This document shows, piece after piece, positions 25,237 to 35,911 of a stretch of 64,000 nt of DNA. The notes under the pieces were generated by a model. The model saw nothing but the letters and a program-made list of their open reading frames with translations, searched no databases and was not told the origin of the DNA. Every line of letters begins with the position of its first letter. Positions within the stretch are counted from its first letter, which is position 1. Both the position numbers and the translations under genes were made by a program. The stretch comes from Ipomoea triloba (taxonomy: Eukaryota > Streptophyta > Magnoliopsida > Solanales > Convolvulaceae), in contig NC_044916.1 in NCBI RefSeq assembly GCF_003576645.1, positions 7,646,633-7,710,632 on the forward strand, in the 5' to 3' direction.

Positions 25237-25565
25237 AGAGCGTCTATACTATACCATTCAATAAGCTTTAGAAAGACTCTTGTATAAATTAAATAGTAGT
25301 ACAAGCCCACTTCCCAAACCAATGTGGGACAAAAGCTACTTTAAAGCTTCTATCCATTTTTCCAACTCAAGTAGGTCTATTTTGAGAACCAATTTCTCAT
25401 CCACCCATTATTCGTTTTGAGCGTACAATATATCAATCTTTTCGTCCCACTACGAAGAACTAGAATCCACTTTGACCCAATCCAAATTAAAAGTGGGCCC
25501 AACTAATATTTGTACCACACAGTAGCCACTTGAAATGCCATTTTATGCTTAATTTTCCAACAATA
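25237..25565. repeat. Dispersed repeat (CAATGTGGGAC type)
   Basis: About 330 bp with TTCAATAAGC, AGAAAGA.TCTTGTATAAAT, CCAATGTGGGAC and ACAATATATCAATCT, matching 52890-53222. A shorter relative is near 47080-47165. The class is unknown. Confidence 0.6.
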
Positions 25566-25917
25566 CTGCGTTTCAAAACTTACATGTATGAATAGGGAGT
25601 GTTATAAAAATAATAAGGTTTCTGTACCTATAACAATTATATTGAGTAAATTCCACTTTTAGTCCACAATTATTGTAGCATTGCAACATTTAGTCATACT
25701 CTTTTAATTTTGTCCGATTACATCATTGATTTTTATTTGTTTGCCATAATTATTCTTCCATTAAAATTTTTGTTATTCAACCTTTAACAAAGATAACCAA
25801 CATTTAATTTAATCATTCAAATTTCTTGTCAAAACTTATAATTTCTCCCACTCTCTCTAAAAATCTTTTTATTGAATGATGAAATTAAATGTTAATCTCT
25901 TGATTAAACTATAATTT

Positions 25918-26055
25918 CGAGAGGTCTGGTTGAGTGGAAATGACTTATCCATCTTTAGCCAAAGGTCAAGGTTCGATCCAAAGAGGTGAAAACCCTAGGT
26001 CCACCCAGATCCTGGAATGAGTTTTACAACTAAGGGGGTAATCGAAACTCATGTC
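25918..26055 (+). mobile_element. Probable tRNA-derived SINE
   Basis: Has an A-box-like TCTGGTTGAGTGG and a B-box-like AAGGTTCGATCCAA at suitable spacing, followed by a body ending in an A-rich region. Flanking duplications were not resolved. Confidence 0.5.
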
Positions 26056-26457
26056 AACTAAACAATAACAATGACTTTGATACCCATTATGATAGCTAAA
26101 CTTGTCAACCAAACACACTCTTAGGTTTTATTCCAATTATTATATTCAAACTAAAATTTAGTAATTTATGTGGGAAATTTATATCAAAATTAAATTCCTC
26201 AAAATAATGGTCTTGCAATTCACAAAAAAAAAAAAAAATCCCAAGGCGTTCGTAACATAAATAAATAAATAATATATATACTTTCTTGATTCACTTTCTC
26301 TCAAGGGTGCTAGAAACGTTACAGTGTCATTACTAATTGTTGATGTATGATGAAATTCTGAATCAATTAGTATTACATTTTTCAATACAAATGTTACATT
26401 TTTATTTTGACTTACCCATCTCATTTATAAGAATTTGTAAAATGATCTCACATAAGA
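26056..26457. other. AT-rich spacer, no gene
   Basis: Only a poly-A run near 26224-26237 and TATTACA words were seen. Confidence 0.4.
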
Positions 26458-26573
26458 CTGACTCATATTAATTAGGCTAATGTTTTGGCACGACTAAGTC
26501 AAAATTCGGTAGATAACAAAAGTCACAATCATAATTTATGATCCACCAATTGGCATTGATGTGCTGTACGTTC

Positions 26574-26755
26574 ACTACAAAAAAAAAAAAAAAAATGCAA
26601 TGGAAACGTTGCTATAGAGCGTAATATGTTGTCAATTTGTTAAGGTGGTGATGGAATTCAATTCGGTGCCGATTTTTGGCGTAAAGTGAGAAAAAAATCC
26701 AGAAACTTTGGCGTCTACATTTTGGTGACGAAATCAGCGACGAAGATGAATTCCG
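26574..26755 (+). mobile_element. CACTA-like terminal fragment
   Basis: An insertion relative to copy A starts with CACTACAAAAAAAA, a typical CACTA end. The opposite inverted end is absent before the host sequence resumes at CGTTGAGGGTTAG. Confidence 0.45.
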
Positions 26756-26819
26756 TTGAGGGTTAGGTTAATGACAATGTTTTAGGAATCTAATTGTAAC
26801 AATTTAGTTTTGGCAAAAA

Positions 26820-27124
26820 CTTATGTGAATCCGTGAGATGAGTCAGGTCGATCAAGATGAAATTGTAATACTTATATTGAAAAAATAATACTAATAAGGA
26901 ATAAAGTGTTTATTACTTATATGGGAAAGTGTAATAATTTTGAAGAAAAATGTAATACTTTTACATTTTGATTTAAAAGTATTACATTTTTTTCTCAAAA
27001 GTATTACACTTTCTCTTATAAGTAACAAATATTTTATTCGTTCTGATCAGTATTACATACATTTTTCAGTACAAGTATTACATTTCTATATTTATTGACC
27101 CGACCCGACTCATTCACATATAAC
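26820..27124. mobile_element. Foldback MITE with TTATGTGAAT ends
   Basis: Ends TTATGTGAATCC..GAGTCAGG and its imperfect inverse GACTCATTCACATATAA flank internal palindromic TATTACATTTT sequence. Copy A lacks it (TTTTAGTTTTTATTCTCC near 6197). Confidence 0.65.
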
Positions 27125-27677
27125 AATCTTTGAGACGATCTTAAACAAGTGTCACAGATTAATTAATTTTTATTCTCCGATCTTATCAAAAAATTAAAAT
27201 TAAATATAAAAATCCTCAGAATCTCTTTATTCTTATCCAATAAACAAATATCCATGTGCATGTATATACAGCAATCACATGAGGTTTTTTTTTAAAATTA
27301 ATTTTCAAATGCTTACCTTAAAAATGCTAGCTTTTTAAATCTATCATAGGGTAAAACAGTTGAAATGGTTTAGAAAGTTGTGAAGCATGAATATTGTCCA
27401 AGCCGAAGATCAGCAAGCAAAGGAATATAAATAATTATCATTGGTCAGCTGGCCTAAAGACTTTGAATTTTGCATGATATATATATGCACAGTATTCCAA
27501 AGAAGAATTTTAGTTGACATTGAGGGCTCGGTCTTGACAGTAGCTGGTACAATGTTTACAAAATTATTTTACAAATTTATGCACAAGACTATTCGTGAAA
27601 GCAATCAATTGCATGGAAATTTTGGGGGACCAAACTCCGATCCGTGTGAAAATTTGGATCCGGAAAAATTAATATTT

Positions 27678-27934
27678 TGGTCCTTTAATTGTTTCTCAAC
27701 TGTTAATTTAGTCCTTAATTTTTAATTTGAACCAATTTGATCTTTAAATGTTTAAAAATTTTGCCAATCAAATCATTTTATAGGCCAAATTGACGAAATT
27801 TTAAAATGTGAAAATTACCGTTTTGATACCTGAAAGGGTTTAATTGACGAAATTTTAAATAATTCGAGGGTCAAATTTGTTGAAATTGAAAAATCATGAA
27901 TTGCATTGACAATTGGAAAACAATTGAGGGACCA
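27678..27934. mobile_element. Foldback MITE with TGGTCC ends
   Basis: The left arm starts TGGTCCTTTAATTGTTTC and the right arm, inverted, starts TGGTCCCTCAATTGTTTTC. The insertion is absent from copy A near 6710. No coding capacity. Confidence 0.6.
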
Positions 27935-28037
27935 CAACTAGCAAGTAGAAAGATTGTACAAATTTCTGCATGATAGAATTCATGAAAACAATTGCACGGA
28001 AATTTTGGGGGACCAAAATCCGCGTGAAAATTTGGGG

Positions 28038-28461
28038 CTTGACAGTGGCAAATTATATCGTGGACCATGGTCCACAATGCATTGTGGACCATGATCATAA
28101 TTGATACTGCAGTTGTGTTGAACAGATACTGCAATTGTGTTGAAAAGATACTGCAGTTGTGTTGAAAGGAAACTGCAGTTGCACGGAACAGAGGCCGTTC
28201 ATCCGTTCCACACAACTGCAATATCCGTTCAACACAACTGCAGTATCTTTTCAACACAACTGCAGTATCCGTTCAACACAACTGCAGTTCCAGATGAATG
28301 ACACGGCCTCTGCTTCGCACAACTGCAGTTCTTTTTCAACACAACTGCAGTATCCTTTCAACACAACTACAATATTCTTTCAACACAACTACAATATTCT
28401 TTCAACACAACTGCAGTATCAACCATGACCCATGGTCCAAGTATAAGTACTGCTTGACAGT
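28038..28461. mobile_element. Mutator-like element with TTCAACACAACTGCAG repeat core
   Basis: The element is 28047-28452 between CTTGACAGT repeats (28038-28046, 28453-28461). The empty site GGGGCTTGACAGTAGCTAG is at about 6817-6835. The left end is GGCAAATTATATCGTGGACC and the inverted right end is CAGTACTTATACTTGGACC. The perfect palindrome GTCCACAATGCATTGTGGAC sits 25 bases in. The core is ~20-21-bp units, first as ACTGCAGTTGTGTTGAA and then in the opposite orientation. Frames across it are artefacts. Confidence 0.9.
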
Positions 28462-29425
28462 AGCTAGTAGAATGTTTACAAAATTATTGTACAAATTTCT
28501 GCATAATACAATTTGTGAAAGCAATTGCATGGAAAATTTGGAGGACCAAACTCAGCGTGAGATTAACTTTGCAGACTAGGCTTTAATGATTGTTTTGTTG
28601 TTGTTATTACACCTTGCTGGAAATTTTAATTTCACAATTATTTCAAAAACAAAATTCTCCAGAGAAAAAATGATTAATATATATAAGGCCTATAAAACGC
28701 ATTTTTCTTAAAATCGATTTGCTTCATTCCGAGGGTATTAAGGGTGTTAAAGTATCATATTCTCGGGATACACACTTTATAGTTTAGGAGAGGGTGGGAG
28801 AATATTTTACCAGAGTTTGAGAAATTAAATTACATGAGTGAAAACAAAATTTTGCAGTAGTTATATCATTCTTTCTAACCACATGTATTTCTAGGAGAAG
28901 TGAAACTCATTAACACTAATATAATAACATTCAAATTAAAATTGAATTTTAAAATTTAATTGTGTAGTTGGGATGGAGTCCAATTTTAAAACAAATGACC
29001 TTATAAATGCATAAGATTATTTAAAACTTACCAAAAAAAAAAAAAAAAAAGTGCAAAGTATAAGTGGGCTTTGAAACTTTAAAATTTGAGTTAAGGTTTC
29101 GAAACCCACTTGTGCTTTGCACTCTTAAGTGACATGACTCAAAAAGTGGACAATTTATAGATATTACAATTTAAAAATTTGATAAATGAGCCTTTAAATG
29201 TGTTATTCGGATTTGGTTGATAATTACTTAATTTAATCTTGTTAGTTAGGCTAATATTTATTTTATTAAGTTGATTAAATTATTATTTTTTGTATTACTG
29301 GCTCTGTGATAATGTAATATCTAATTGTAACTGTTGACTTCATTAAATTGATTAAGGATGAATTCATTAAATTGATTAAGGATGAATGATTGGATTGATT
29401 GGCCTAAAATACTTCAAATTATTAT

Positions 29426-29965
29426 TTAAGTTGGGCCAAGTTGTTTGAATACTTGAGCTGCCTATTAAAGGACTTGGTTGAAAGCTGCTTGGGAATTATG
29501 GTGATGACCCATTATATATTTCAAGGGAATAAATATGGTTGACATTATTTTGGGAAATTTGATTATTTGATTAATCTGAAGATTTGATGAGATTATGAAC
29601 CTAGACGTCATGACTTATGGTAGGTTTGGAATAAATCTTTACATTATCCTAAATACTTAATATGCAGTATTTAATTTTAAGATAACGTTAAAGAACTTTA
29701 AAATTGTTAAGAGTCTTCATATTTTTAAAATTTTGTCAAGATATCATTTGAAGCACGTTTGACATATACCCATGTTGGGTATCACACCAATTGAGAGTCG
29801 AAAGTCTTTCGGTAAAGGCTAAACTATATACAAGCATCGAAGAACAAACTACTTAAAAATGTATACATAATATCTCAAGTGTAAACGAAGACATCTCCAA
29901 CGAACCATACACACATAATTGAAACACTTAAAAACGAATTTATTTTAATTTATAATTTAATTAAA
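29426..29965. other. 3' flank of the aquaporin gene, nothing recognised
   Basis: AT-rich and non-coding. Confidence 0.4.
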
Positions 29966-32260
29966 TTAAAAAGTTTCCTGACTTGCAATAGGAATATGTG
30001 TCCTAACAATGAAAAATGTGTCATAAATATATCCTGCAAGCCCACCTCCGATGAGTGGTCCAACCCAATATACCCAGTGATTGGCCCAGTTTCCGCTGAC
30101 GAAAGAAGGCCCAAAAGATCTCGCAGGGTTCATAGAGGCCCCAGAGAATGAGCCACCAGCCATGATGTTTGCTCCGACCACAAGCCCAGTTAGGAGTGGG
30201 CCCAGTCCATCAAGATTCCCCTTGTTGGGGTCCACAATAGTAGCGTAGACAGTGAAAAGTAGGGAAAATGTCAAAATAAACTCCATCAGTACTCCTTGTC
30301 CACAACCCACTCCACTTGCTAGGGTATGTGCCGGAGTTATCTGGAAATTAAATAAAGTTAAAAAATAATCACAATAAATTAAATCCATTATTACATTGAA
30401 AATGATTTGCTTTTCTACGGTTAAAAGGGGAAAGATATAGTAAGGGTTCATTAATATTTTTTTAGTATTACAAACTATATATTATAATATAGTATCTGTT
30501 AATGCATGACTTCCTATCTGAAAGAGTCACAGAGTTGTCTTACCAGTCCTCCGGTGACGTAAGTGAGCATGGCACAAGCGGCGACAGAAGCCAACAATTG
30601 ATCAATACAATAGAGGAATGAGCGGATAATGGTGATATGACCACCCATCAAGAGGCCAAGGGTGACAGCGGGGTTCAAATGGGCACCAGAAATTCGAAAT
30701 CCAACGCCAACCATCACGCCCACTACCAAGGCATGTGCCATGGCCACGAAAAATAAGCCAACTAAGGCATTCCCTTGTAGTTGCTCTGTTAATTCAACAC
30801 TCATAAAACTCATAACCAACATCAACAAATTTATTTATTTTTAAAAATGTTCCTTACGAGTGACATTCCAGTCCCGACGCCTTTCAAAAATTTGTAAAAT
30901 TTTAAATAAAACATGCGAGGAGCCAGAAATCTTCCTTGCTTCAATTGTTTGCATGCGAGGAAACCAAAACTTTAGGTTCCTTATGCCAGGAGTACTCAAT
31001 TCTTGGGGTTGAAGAAGAACCAACTACCCAATTGATAGATTAAAAATTCAATAATAGCGACTGCGATTTTAAAACTTTAGTCATATTTTTTTGACACAAT
31101 AACTCTTTTGTCATTGTGATTAAACTTTTTCAACGAATTTGTGAGTTGTGAAGAAGGACATTATAAATTATTTTTAGATTTTAATCAATTTCCAACATAT
31201 AATGGTATATATGTTAAATATAAAAAAAAAACATTGCATTTTCTTATAGTGAATGAGAACTAAACTTGACATCGATCTCCAGAGTTAGTGGACTAGAAGA
31301 TACTCATTGCTTTGAACTTAAATATGTAGAAAATAAAGAAAATATGGTTCACAAGCCAAGGGTTTTAGTTTTATTGCATAATAATGATCTTACTAACGTT
31401 GCTTCTAAGAGACTGTATACTGAGCAGTATGAGTACCGTGAACTGTATGTGGTATATAGGTCCTGTTTGATAAATGGCTGTTGACTGATTGGGTTGGCTA
31501 TTTGGGTTAGAAGGTATGATTTGTTAATAACATTAGCGGATTGTAAAAAGTTGGCTGATTGGGTTGGCTGTTAGTTGATAGTTGTTTGGTATAATTTTTT
31601 TCTCAAAAAACTAATTGAAAATGCTACTTTTAGTAGCCTTTTGAATTTTAGTATTTTAGAGTTACAAAAAACTTATTAACCAAACAACTAATAGTGATTA
31701 AATAAGCCAAAATTGGCTGATAGGCTGATTATTTACTAAACAGGGCCATAATGAATGTCCTGTATTTCATCAATCCAAATTTATATTAGGCGCAAAATCT
31801 GGTTGAATAACAACGTACTACTAGTTATTCAGTCCAACAAATCATTTAATAAGCCTAGTCAACTTGCACCACTTAATTAAGACCCTAATATATAATATAT
31901 AATATATATTATTAGAAAAAATCTTGCAGTATTACTATTATTATTATTTACACTACAAACACTGAAGCACCACTTGATACTGTATTACTATTATACTTGA
32001 AATTATCAACGAACTAATCTAACAACTCAAAATTTTAAAAATTTTAAATAAAAGGTTAGTTAAGAGTAGTGGTTCACTATATATAATCTTAATATATAAT
32101 GACTTCAATTTCACTACTTCTAAAATAACTTACCGGCAGCCATGGAAGCTCCAACTCCGGTGAAAACAAAGAGGAACATGCAAATGAACTCGACTATTAG
32201 TGCTTTGATGCAGTCAGACCGTAGGGGATCACCGGCATTTCCTAGCTCAATCTTAGGCAT
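29966..32260 (-). CDS. TIP4;1: Tonoplast intrinsic protein aquaporin, TIP4;1 type
   Basis: Three exons read leftward: 32260-32134, 30785-30544 and 30340-29966. The splice sites are GCCG|GTAAG, AACAG, CTG|GTAAG and TTCCAG, and the introns fall at the usual TIP positions. The product is 247 residues with six predicted membrane helices and both NPA loops (HLNPAVTL, Asn80; MNPARSFG, Asn194, with the filter Arg197). His60 lies in helix 2 as in other TIPs. The start MPKIELG and the segments [14 protein letters not shown] and [21 protein letters not shown] point to the TIP4 subgroup. The family moves water, and often ammonia, urea or glycerol, across the vacuolar membrane. Intron 1 (1348 bp) is enlarged by an LTR relic with a MITE inside it. 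Confidence 0.93.
31265..31928 (-). mobile_element. Solo or partial LTR relic in aquaporin intron 1
   Basis: Read leftward from 31928 it matches the LTR at 11978 (TGCAAGATTTT, the TA-rich block, GTGCAAGTTGACTAGGCTT). Similarity resumes beyond the MITE (ACGGTACTCATACTGCTCA) and fades by about 31430. The remainder to 31265 is unrecognised, and an open frame there (31266-31484, plus) has no known domain. Confidence 0.55.
31459..31746. mobile_element. MITE with GGTCCTGTTTG ends, nested in the LTR relic
   Basis: The same family as 14773-15072. Flanking ATA on each side and the intact LTR at 12136-12145 (CATTATATTG) show the uninterrupted target, supporting a 3-bp duplication. Confidence 0.7.
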
Positions 32261-33320
32261 GGCTGACAAACTTCACAACCAAAAGACCAGGTTGATCTAA
32301 TCAGCCTAGCCTTGTTTTGGTTGGCACACATTTCTTAAGGAATACTAAGCTTACCAAGTTGAATTAGCATGCCACTATTTACTTTTCAACAATTTCAAAC
32401 ATGCCATATTTAGGCACTGACTTTTAATCAATTTCGAATTTGCCATTATCAAAATAAATCTATTAAAGTCTCTCTATTAACACTTATATTTTCTAATAAT
32501 TGTATCAATCAATTCAATAAAATGAGTAAATTGTTGATATACGGGCCCAAATAGATGGATCAGATCACTCCTTACAAGAGTCTTTCTCCAAACACACTGT
32601 CATTGATCACCCTTTTTTTTTGTATATTTATGAAATTGACCACCTTTTTTTTTTTTCCATTTTCTAGTCATTGATCATCTTAGATGGACGAATCAGATTA
32701 GTCCACATTCCTCACATACAAGAAGTATGGTTCTCATTTGATCCTAATTATATATAGAGGTATACTCCTGTGAGAATTGTCTTACAGGAGAAGACCATAA
32801 ACAAATTAAAGCCGTACACCTAGAAAGATCTAACGGATCAATAGTAATTAAAAAAAAATGCAATAATATTTTAGTAAATAACTTCAAATAGAAAAATACT
32901 CCGTACAATTTTATGGCTGTAAAACAGATACTATAAAATAAAAATACTTTCAAAAAAATAATCATTTTTTTAGAAATTATTTTCTTAACTTTTGAACCAC
33001 TCCTAGGTGATCTATTAGAAAAATAATAAATAAATTTCATGAATAATTTTAAATATTTCAGAAAGGAAAGTATACAATTATAAATATCATAGTTAAATTG
33101 CAGCAACGTATTTACCAACATAATTAGGGACTCATGTAACTATCCATAAAGAATTTGTAAACGGGATAAGCAAGTAGAATTTCAATCCACTTGTTGCTGT
33201 GTTGGAATATACCCACTTGTCCATGCGACCAAGCATACCAACAAACTAGAGTCCATCATGACATCTGAAGGAAGCGCAAAGATCCATGGGTAGATCAATC
33301 ATTATCATTATTTTATTTTA
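32261..33320. other. Upstream flank of the aquaporin gene
   Basis: Should hold the TIP promoter, though no clear TATA box could be fixed. An open frame at 32744-33121 (minus) is AT-rich, lacks motifs and is unlikely to be a gene. Confidence 0.35.
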
Positions 33321-33321
33321 T

Positions 33322-33680
33322 AGACCATGGTCCACACATACAACTGTGAGAATCACAAATAAAAAGTTCATTATTTATTTACATAAAGTACATTATTTGA
33401 AAGCACATTATTTTGTATACTGTCAACTAATGTATTTTTGATATACTATCAAATAATGTATTTTTAATATATTGATAGCACTTAATGGTTATTGGTAAAT
33501 ATGATTTATTTGACTCATTTTGACAAGTTTAAGTGTTTAATTGCATCTTTTTGAAGTTTAGAGACTTAATTACACTTATTTTCAAAAAAAAAAAAAAAAA
33601 GAGACTTAATTACACTTTGGTGTAAGTTAAATGGTCTATTTTCCTTTTTAATATATTAAAAATGTACCTTGTATTTAGGA
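33322..33680. repeat. Relic related to the 9090 Mutator-like element
   Basis: Starts TAGACCATGGTCCACACATAC and continues with TAATGTATTTTT and TACATTATTTG words like those at 9105-9330. No matching second end or duplication was seen. Confidence 0.4.
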
Positions 33681-35177
33681 AAAATATATTATTAGAGATA
33701 AGTTTTAGACTCCTGTATGTCCTTGAATTTTTCTACTAAAGTTGAATGTATTTTCTCAGCTTCTATATTCTATTCTCATCGACCTACAAATAAAACAATC
33801 AAACTTGAAAGAATTGATTTAGGAAAATATTTTTCGGTCTATATTATTCTCGCTCTCCCCTCTTTTTATTTTAACTCTGTTATTTATTTCAATACATCTT
33901 ATTTTTTGCTACTCATACACTCTCAACCATGTTCAATACTCTCTTTCTATTTCTACCACAAACTCATCAATCTCACTATTATTTTCATTCTCTTGTTGTA
34001 TCATAACAATTCCTTCTTCTGTTTTCTTCCTTGTCTTCCCTCTCAAGAGATACCTTAGCTTCACCACCAATGTCTCAATACTCTCTTCATTTGCTTTGTC
34101 TTGCTTCATTGCACTATCTTTATCAATTGGAATGCATGCTCTCAATCTTGACATTTTCACACTTTAGTCAACGTGACTTGACACTTGCTAGTTTGACTTT
34201 CAAGTGCTTAAACAGATTGCTTTGTCTCAACATACAAATCAAGGAATTGAAGTTCATTTCAATCTCTTCTTGTCTCCTTAAAAATTAAAATCCTCTCAAG
34301 CTCTTTTTGCTTCAACTTCTTCTCAATATGGATGGCCATGCATGTCTAGTACATATTGCACAGGCCAAATCATACTGTATATTTCCACAACATCATAGTT
34401 GTCATCATTGAGACCACCTGTGATAGGATTCATGATGCTTCGCTTATTGTTTTTGACATTTTATTTAGTTATCAAATGCTTAATTAAAGCATTTATTTAG
34501 GGATCCTTGTTCAATTGACAGTTTCTTTACTCGTAGCTATCATATTATGTGTCAACAATTATCAAGTTATTTGTTTACAATGCAATATGAACATTGGTTC
34601 ATAGTATAACTGTACCATTGTTCAAATAGTGCAACTATTATGTGTTTTGACTTAAAAACACAATTTACATGCTATTTACATTCAAGTTTACAATTCCAAT
34701 ATTAAAAATACAAAATTCAATGTCCACCTCCTGATCCATGATATAACAACTAGCTAGACTTACCTTTCAAGCCTCCGCTAAACAATTTCCTAACCACTTG
34801 GTACTAGACTTGCCTCTCCATAGACATTCGTCCAATAGTGGGGCTGACATTCCACTTTCTTCAACTACAATAATAAATCGACAACCTTTTTATGTGTATT
34901 TGGTCGACTATAAAACCAAATGCCCATGAACCATGAACCAAGAAAAGAATAGATATCTTGCTTTTCGCAGAACAAGCTTAAGGACATGCAGAAAGAATAT
35001 ATCTCAATTAATCAACTGATTAACCATTGGATTCTCTTCAATAAATGTTCAGCTCCTCTCCTCCACCACACCGTCGACCACCACCCAACACCCCAAGCAA
35101 AATTTTGACTAAAATTGTCACAAAATTTACATATTTTTATGTAGTTTTAAATTGAAGGATAAAATATTGCAAAAGAG
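33681..35177. other. Intergenic upstream of the synaptotagmin gene
   Basis: No convincing gene. A Lys/Glu-rich frame on the minus strand (33933-34160) continues upstream only through several stops, so it may be a decayed coiled-coil protein fragment. The rest is AT-rich. Confidence 0.35.
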
Positions 35178-35863
35178 ATGGGTTTCATAGTCTGGTTCTT
35201 GGTTGGAGCTGCATTGGGCGTTGGAATGATAGCCTGTTTTGCAAGATTTCAAAATATGAGGTCCATAAAACGCATTGAGTTGGTATGTAACTATGTCAAT
35301 CCTTATACCATGTACCAGAGTCCCCATAGGTGCATGCGTATGTGTTTTATGTTATAGGTTTATGTATTTTGTGTTATGAAATTCTGTATCTAAAGAGTAT
35401 GAATTCTATATCTGAAACAAATTAGTAGTTTTTTCTAAAGCTATGAATTTCTGTGTCTGTTAAATTTTGTGCCTATAAACACAAATTTTGTACCTAAATT
35501 AGATTTGAAAAATAAGTAAATATATGACATGTCTATGTGTTTTGTGTTGTAACTTTTTGTATCTTTTGCTATGAAACGAGTATTAATTCTTTACTTGTCA
35601 TTTTGATTCAGGGTCCACAGTGCTACGTGAACCCTGATTCATGATATAAATTGCCTAACCATGTACCCTCTCTGAAAAAAATAATAACATTAGATCATTA
35701 TTTTAGTAAGGTAAAATACCATATTTTTAAATTTAAATTTATATGATCAAAATGATCAGTTTTCATCAATTAATATATTAATTTTTTTTTTTACTTTTAA
35801 TTATTACATGAATTGGTTATTATTAAATTGATCGATTAATAGGTAACTAATGAATTTTTTTAA

Positions 35864-35911
<48 letters not shown>

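Larger units (their letters stand above)
26458..29425. repeat. Segmental duplication copy B
   Basis: Paralogous to 6040-9400. Alignment by eye shows shared blocks broken by private insertions at 26574, 26820, 27678 and 28047. Empty equivalents of three of these are visible near 6130, 6195 and 6817. No gene was recognised. Confidence 0.8.

Noticed and set aside
28159..28579. Overlapping open frames with repeated NTTAVSFQHNCS-like peptides
   Set aside because: Translations of the ACAACTGCAG repeat array, with no start context or domain.
32744..33121. 125-codon minus-strand frame
   Set aside because: AT-rich, Phe/Ile/Tyr-heavy chance translation with no motif or homologous neighbour.
33933..34160. 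Lys/Glu-rich frame on the minus strand
   Set aside because: Upstream continuation is broken by several stops and no domain was recognised. At most a decayed fragment.
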